Positions 59,044 to 64,000 of a stretch of DNA of 64,000 nucleotides are shown piece by piece. The stretch comes from Neckera pumila (lineage: Eukaryota; Streptophyta; Bryopsida; Hypnales; Neckeraceae). The notes under the pieces are model-generated. The model saw nothing but the letters and a program-made list of their open reading frames with translations. It was not told where the DNA came from and ran no database searches. Each line of letters opens with the position of its first letter. Positions within the stretch are counted from its first letter, which is position 1. Position numbers and translations under genes: made by a program. The stretch is from assembly GCA_963969595.1 (NCBI GenBank), contig OZ018409.1, positions 9,748,520 through 9,812,519 of the forward strand, written 5' to 3'.

Positions 59044-61412
59044 CACTACAAGAAAATGGGCACTTTTGTGACTGCAGAGGAATGACTGCATGTCCGGAAT
59101 GATTGGAAAATGACTGCAGCTCTCTAATTGCACCACTTCTAAAACCAAAACCCGTCCCCAGTCATTTCGGAGTCGGGCCAGCGACTGCAGGATGAACAGT
59201 TGATGAAAAAGGACCGTTGGGCCCATGTTCTTGCTCACTGCATTGTCAACTTGCTAGATGAAAGAGGCGGAAATCTAATGTGACCTGTGAAGTCTTTATG
59301 AAGTCATTCTCTTGTCATAAGTTAGACTAACCTTCACTTGCGAGGAACTCAAGAATGACTACAAAATGACTAGCACAACTCTGAAACAACGGTTTACAAA
59401 TTTATAGAATTTAGGCCACTATCTATCATGATACGGGCAAATAGTCCTTTGAATTTTATAGACTGTTAAAAAACTTGATCACCTGAGACGTCCACAAAAA
59501 TTTTCTGACCAATTTCACCATGTTGTAGTGCGATTGCAATGTGAGTTGGAGTTGTTCCATGCTACAAAATGACTCCAACCAAGTGATTCAAGATGTTTAG
59601 ATGTCACATTCAATTCCTAAGGAATTTGCAAGTCATTTTTAGAGGCGCAAATGTTGCAACTGCGGGGCGTCCACGCGTCACTGGAAAATGAATGCACGCT
59701 ACTTTGCAAAGACTTATCGATGTTGTATTAGAAATTGGGCACATTTGCGACTACTGCTATATTCTTGCGCCCATTAAGGGCACCCCGAGCATCTATAGGA
59801 GCACCTATCAAAAACAATTTCTATAATGATATCCTAGCTAGTATTCTTCCTATGCTAATAGGTTTTCCTTTGCCAACAATTTGATGGCGCCCACCACTCC
59901 TCCATGGTTCAAATCCTTGATGCAATAATACTACTAGTTGTAAGCAACCCCAAGAACAAAGAAGACATGGCTCATAGGCATTACAATACTCTCAGGGGAC
60001 TCTTTGAACGCTACTTCGTAGCCTGCATTTCTGTGACTTCAATATGACTTCAACACAGTCAATTAAAAGTTGCGGTAAAGGATTGTACTACAAAAACAAC
60101 TCATAAATGACTAACAAATGACTTTTGTACTATTGGCAACTGGACACTCAGCTCGGCATCCCCACATACTGCAGATTTGGCAATTCTGGAAGATTGTAGA
60201 AATCATGTGCAGTCATCATCACACTTTTCTTGCATGAAGTGAGTAAACCTAGAACAACCACATACATACTCATTTTGGGGAAGTAAAATAGGTGACCCTT
60301 TACTCTTCATGTGCCAATCTTTTCCAATCCATTTAGCAAATTTGTCTATAACTTTTGATTTGAGGCCCAAAATGTAAAATGGATTTTTGGAGATGAAAGT
60401 GACAATGATTTCCTAACTTTTATTAGTTCAAAATTTTTTGAAAAAAATTAATCTACTATGCCTCAATGAGGTTTGAAATATTACTAGTAATACAATTCCT
60501 TCATTTCACTTACCCCACATGATTTGTCTTGCCTCCTACTACCCCACTATTATAAAAGGCTTGTCATTTCTCTTCTTTATATTCACACAGTAAATGGATT
60601 TGGAAGCCATGCGAGACATAAGCCAAATATGATGTATAGCCAATGTATGGTGTATGGTGTATTGTATAATGTGTATGGCATGTGGCATATTGTATTTGGT
60701 ATATTGTGTATGGTGTATTGTATAATGTATATATCATATTGTGTATTGTATTTGGTATATTGTATATGGTATATTGTTGTTGAACTTTGATTTATTCCTT
60801 GTCTATTTGTCATTATATTCCATTTTGTAAACAATGCATTGCCGCAAATAAAAAAATGATAGAAAAATGACTTTCCTTGTTTTGGAGAGTATGCTAAATT
60901 TGAAATCCATGTCACTTCAAAACGACTACATGCGTCACTCAAAAATGACTGGGCAATCTTGAAAGTACACCCTACAAATGACTGCAAAATAACTAGACAA
61001 GTGTCAAAGCATCACTTGTCCATTGAAGATAATACTGCAACAATAACTAAAAAATGACTGGACACGTGTCAGCCTTGCACCGGTTGACCAACTCCCTCAC
61101 AACTGCAAAATGACTACAGAATGATTCATGCGGAGGTCCACGTCAGCAACGGTTGACCAAATTTTTCAAAAAATGGGCAACTGCCCGACTTTTCCAAAAA
61201 ATTTTGTCCCTGAACCTGAAGGCCATGTAGACAGACCCATCCGTTCTTCATCCAAATCTACTTTTGTTGGTGATAATAAACCTGCAGCCATTAAAAGAAT
61301 GACTTGTCCATTACGACTGCAGGGCCAGAAGTCATTTCCAAGTCATTTTTGTCCGAAATGACTGTTTTGGAGTCATTTTCTGAAGTCACAAAAGTGCCCA
61401 TTTTTTGTAGTA
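59044..61412. mobile_element. CACTA-type element, 2.37 kb, TAG target duplication
   Basis: Left end CACTACAAGAAAATGGGCAC and right end GTGCCCATTTTTTGTAGTA are inverted termini that continue into TTTTGTGACT/AGTCACAAAA. CACTACAAGAAAA is the canonical plant CACTA/EnSpm end. TAG lies on each side (59041-59043 and 61413-61415). Many AAATGACTGCA/AAATGACTA words sit in both subterminal regions, the expected transposase-binding repeats. No frame of transposase length exists, so it is a non-autonomous deletion derivative. Confidence 0.88.
60625..60780 (+). repeat. GTGTATGGTGTATT-type degenerate microsatellite
   Basis: Repeated GTATGG, GTATTG, ATATTG and TATAATG words inside the CACTA element make low-complexity open frames on both strands, not genes. 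Confidence 0.75.
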
Positions 61413-61689
61413 TAGTAAGTTTTAGTTACACAAGCTGCTTACAACAAGCTGCTCACAAGTTGTTTAAGAAAAATCTAACTATAAACTATCTTTACAATAT
61501 CTTCACCGTAGTACAAAGACAAGATAGAAAACAATGTATTGCTATGCTCAGTATTCATTTCCCATGTGAAATCGTAAGCTAGCGGATGATTTGTCATGTG
61601 AACTTGCAACCTTAACTTTTCCACTTTAAATAATTCATGCATTAAATTTGATATTGTTGTTTTTGCAAACCGCTGAGCAAATCAAGAGT

Positions 61690-61788
61690 TAATCTATATG
61701 TCTGCATTTATGACTTTATCAAATTCTCAATTTTGCCTTAATCTTGAGAAAAGTTTGTCATGGGACATTCATTTTGGAACGGAGGGAG
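61690..61788 (-). mobile_element. Stowaway-like (mariner-type) MITE terminus
   Basis: On the minus strand it begins CTCCCTCCGTTCCAAAATGA, then ATGTCCCATGACAAAC. The CTCCCTCCGTTCC start next to a TA dinucleotide (61789-61790) is characteristic of plant Stowaway/mariner MITEs. The opposite end is not found, so the inner boundary is approximate. Confidence 0.5.
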
Positions 61789-61790
61789 TA

Positions 61791-62259
61791 TTGAATTATG
61801 AAGAGATTTTGTCACTAGCATTTCAAAAAGTAGAGAAATAGATAATAACTACTTTCATTCTCTAATGGAAAAGTCCCAATACAATAGTTAAAGACAATTT
61901 ATCCTAAAAATCATTTTTAGAGTCATCTTTTGTTTTTTCACATACTCATATTTTTTTCTTTCACATCCAAAAAGCTAGTTCTTATAAAAATTTATTCAAA
62001 TGTTGAAATATTTAACAAATATTGTACATCTACGTAAGTTCATCAAATATTGCATTAATTTCATTGATATAATTATTTATGAAGCTATAATATTAATAAA
62101 AGTTTGGAGATAAAATCAATGGATTAATTATTTCATTATCGGCATAGTTGTTCTTGTTGAATAAGATCAACAATTGAATAATCAATGACACTCATTTCTT
62201 AAAGGTAAAGAAAAAAAAGACTCAAGATGAAACATGACATTAATTGATTTCTTCTTTAA
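61791..62259. other. AT-rich intergenic DNA
   Basis: Nothing recognised. Confidence 0.4.
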
Positions 62260-63297
62260 TTAATCCCTAAAATTTGAAATTCCTTTTAGATGAGCCTTAA
62301 AGGTTCAAGCAAATATCTATGACCATTCAATTTTGGGCTAGACTTTTTGAAACTTTTTTCAAGATAGCAAGATTGATTAGCTTTTCCAAAATAGAATTTT
62401 GATTTCAATCGGTGTATAGGAGCAAAAGTTATGCCTCAAAGAGTCTAAAATAGGCAACGGCAAACAACAAAAAAAATCTACAAAAATTTGAAATAATTTT
62501 AATTTTTTTGATTTCACATATTTTGAAAAAATATATATTTAGTTTTGATATATTTTTGATATAATATTTTTTTTGATTTCACATATTTTGAAATAAATAT
62601 AATATTTTGAAATATTTTAACATTTGATTATATTTTTGTCTATGTGGAAAGATTTGATATATTCCATTTGGATAAGTAATGTGAAAGTTATGAAAATTCT
62701 TGTTTTGTGGGTAACCTTACCAGATTCTTGAAAAAGTAATGTGTTGGATTTGTTTGTAGACTAGATTTTAACAATTTTTCAAAGAAAAAGTTGCATTAGA
62801 CTTACTTTAATTGCTTTCTCAAACAATCTCAGTGTTGGAATTAGAAGTGTTTCAATTCCGTTTTATAGCTATCAATTATCAATTTATTTTTTCCTTCTAT
62901 CTTGTATCTACTTTGACTTAATAACTTTTTAAAGAATGAAAATCATGGAAGGGAGGTTGAATTTTTAAACCCCAAATCTCAATTCAATTCTTCATCATAA
63001 AAAAATTAATATATAGTTTGCAGTTTAGAATTTTAAGTTAAAAAGATTCAAAACCTTATAATCTAGTCATGCTAGGAACAAACTAAACTTTTTTTCCTAA
63101 CTTTAAACGCTTATAACTTGTGATTGATATGGTCAAAATTTCTGAAATTTCTTCTACACATTCTTGTATTAGTCCTATACAAGATCCCATGGTTAAATAT
63201 GCAAAAAACAAATGTATTAAAATTTTATTATTTACATAGTAAATTGGTCTTTTTGAGTGTTTTTTGACAAAAAAATGGCTCTGGACTTAGGAATTAA
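62260..63297 (-). mobile_element. TTAA element B7 (about 1.04 kb)
   Basis: TTAA at 62260 and 63294 bound TCCCTAAAATTTG and GGCTCTGGACTTAGGAA. Interior words TTTCAATCGGTGTATAGGAG, ATATTCCATTTGGATAAGTA and AAGATCCCATGGTTAAATAT are the complements of family-B blocks. A local expansion of ATATTTTGAAATA words (62515-62640) explains the extra length. No coding capacity. Confidence 0.72.
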
Positions 63298-63515
63298 ACT
63301 ATAGTGTTTTTTGAAAAGTGTCCAATGTTTCATTTACATATATACACTTTTGAAAGCAAAAAGACAAGGTAGAAACATTTCAATCTTTTTTGCCCAAAAT
63401 TCCTAGGATGAGCAACAACAAACATTTCTATCCTACATAGAAAGGTATTTTGTCATTCATTGGTTGAAAAATGTCCGCAATTTCGTTTAAAGATTAACGA
63501 AGGCCCTTTCCATTT
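63298..63515. repeat. possible fragment of repeat C
   Basis: Contains CTATCCTACATAGAAAGGTATTTTGTCATTCATTGG-like sequence (63429-63465), similar to GTCCTACATGCAAAGATTCTTTGTCATTC of C2 (37917-37945). The boundaries are unclear. Confidence 0.35.
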
Positions 63516-63825
63516 TTCTATTTTTTTATTTTTTTGACACAAATGAAACGGAATTTCATTGCAAGGGTCCCTTTCAAATTTTCAATCAATATAGATGAGC
63601 AAGACATAATTTACACAGGAATTGCCACGGACTGCCCGGAAGAAAAAGGAAAAGGCAAAAAGCAAAAGGCAGGTCTCACAAAAGGCCAAATACGAAATAA
63701 AAGCCAAAGGGAAGCGCCGTATATTCAATATTATCACCCTCCCCACAATTCGATCTAATTGGTACTGCTGGATCGCCGTCATCATTGACTCACCACTAGC
63801 CCAATCCACGCTGGAGGCCGCAAGA
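63516..63825. other. transition to a GC-richer gene flank
   Basis: A 74-codon frame at 63534-63758 is Lys-rich and unassigned, with overlapping frames on both strands. No gene called. Confidence 0.3.
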
Positions 63826-64000
63826 CCGAAACCCTAGTCTACCCTTTCATCATTCATCCATTACTCCTCATTCATCCACTGCACGCCTCCCAACCGAAGA
63901 CTTTTCATCCAGATGACCTGCAGGGAAACCTGGGAACCCTAGCGCGAGGGGAAGGGTTCGAGGACGTTCGCATCGCGGGCCGGGTGTGAAATCCCGGGAC
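63826..64000 (+). promoter_or_regulatory. probable 5' leader of a gene beyond the window
   Basis: GC content jumps. AAACCCTAG (63829) and GAACCCTAGCG (63935) resemble the leader motifs of the other genes, and a C/T-rich run (63839-63895) resembles a start region. An ATG at 63913 stops after a few codons, so no coding exon is visible before the window ends. Confidence 0.4.

Noticed and set aside
60524..60987. Open frames on both strands around 60.6-60.9 kb
   Set aside because: They are read out of a GTGTATGGTGTATT-type microsatellite inside a CACTA element.

Overview
The window is nuclear DNA of a land plant. Five multi-exon genes with GT-AG introns are spread through AT-rich sequence packed with small DNA transposons, and the encoded proteins match plant families: SYF1, a plant-type spinster transporter, a TMEM135/Tim17-like protein, a PLAC8 protein and TMEM50. 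Several genes carry plant telo-boxes near their 5' ends. I cannot name the species. The compact introns and many small class II elements would suit a non-seed plant, but that is a weak inference. No bacterial, organellar or viral block is evident.

Layout: a TMEM135-like gene (+, CDS 1721-5121, 8 exons, 572 aa); a PLAC8-family gene (+, 10602-11869, 3 coding exons, 252 aa, with a 960-base intron in its 5' UTR); about 23 kb of repeat-rich DNA with no convincing intact gene; a TMEM50-like gene (+, 35739-37161, 4 exons, 140 aa); a spinster-type major facilitator gene (-, 47574-42230, 16 exons, 511 aa); the spliceosome gene SYF1 (+, 50095-53741, 6 exons, 910 aa); then more repeats up to a GC-rich edge at about 63.8 kb that looks like the 5' end of another gene. 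In all five models the exon phases join without a frameshift and the total length is a multiple of three. The genes share no pathway. They are independent housekeeping or membrane-protein genes, each with its own promoter.

The repeats are the more unusual part. A set of non-autonomous elements has termini of the form TTAA-CCCCTAAA-(T/G)GCCC and sits at duplicated TTAA tetranucleotides. Two families with unrelated interiors (A, about 640 bp; B, about 850-1040 bp) share these ends. There are two clean A copies, five B copies bounded on both sides, and several truncated B copies. In two cases the window also holds a paralogous uninterrupted site that shows insertion at TTAA. Besides these there are three CACTA-type elements with exact 3-bp target duplications (TTG, AAT, TAG), a Mutator-like MITE with a 9-bp duplication and its own empty site, a 300-bp near-perfect palindrome, a LINE-like tail and a Stowaway-like terminus. 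No transposase gene is visible for any of them, so they must have been mobilised from elsewhere.
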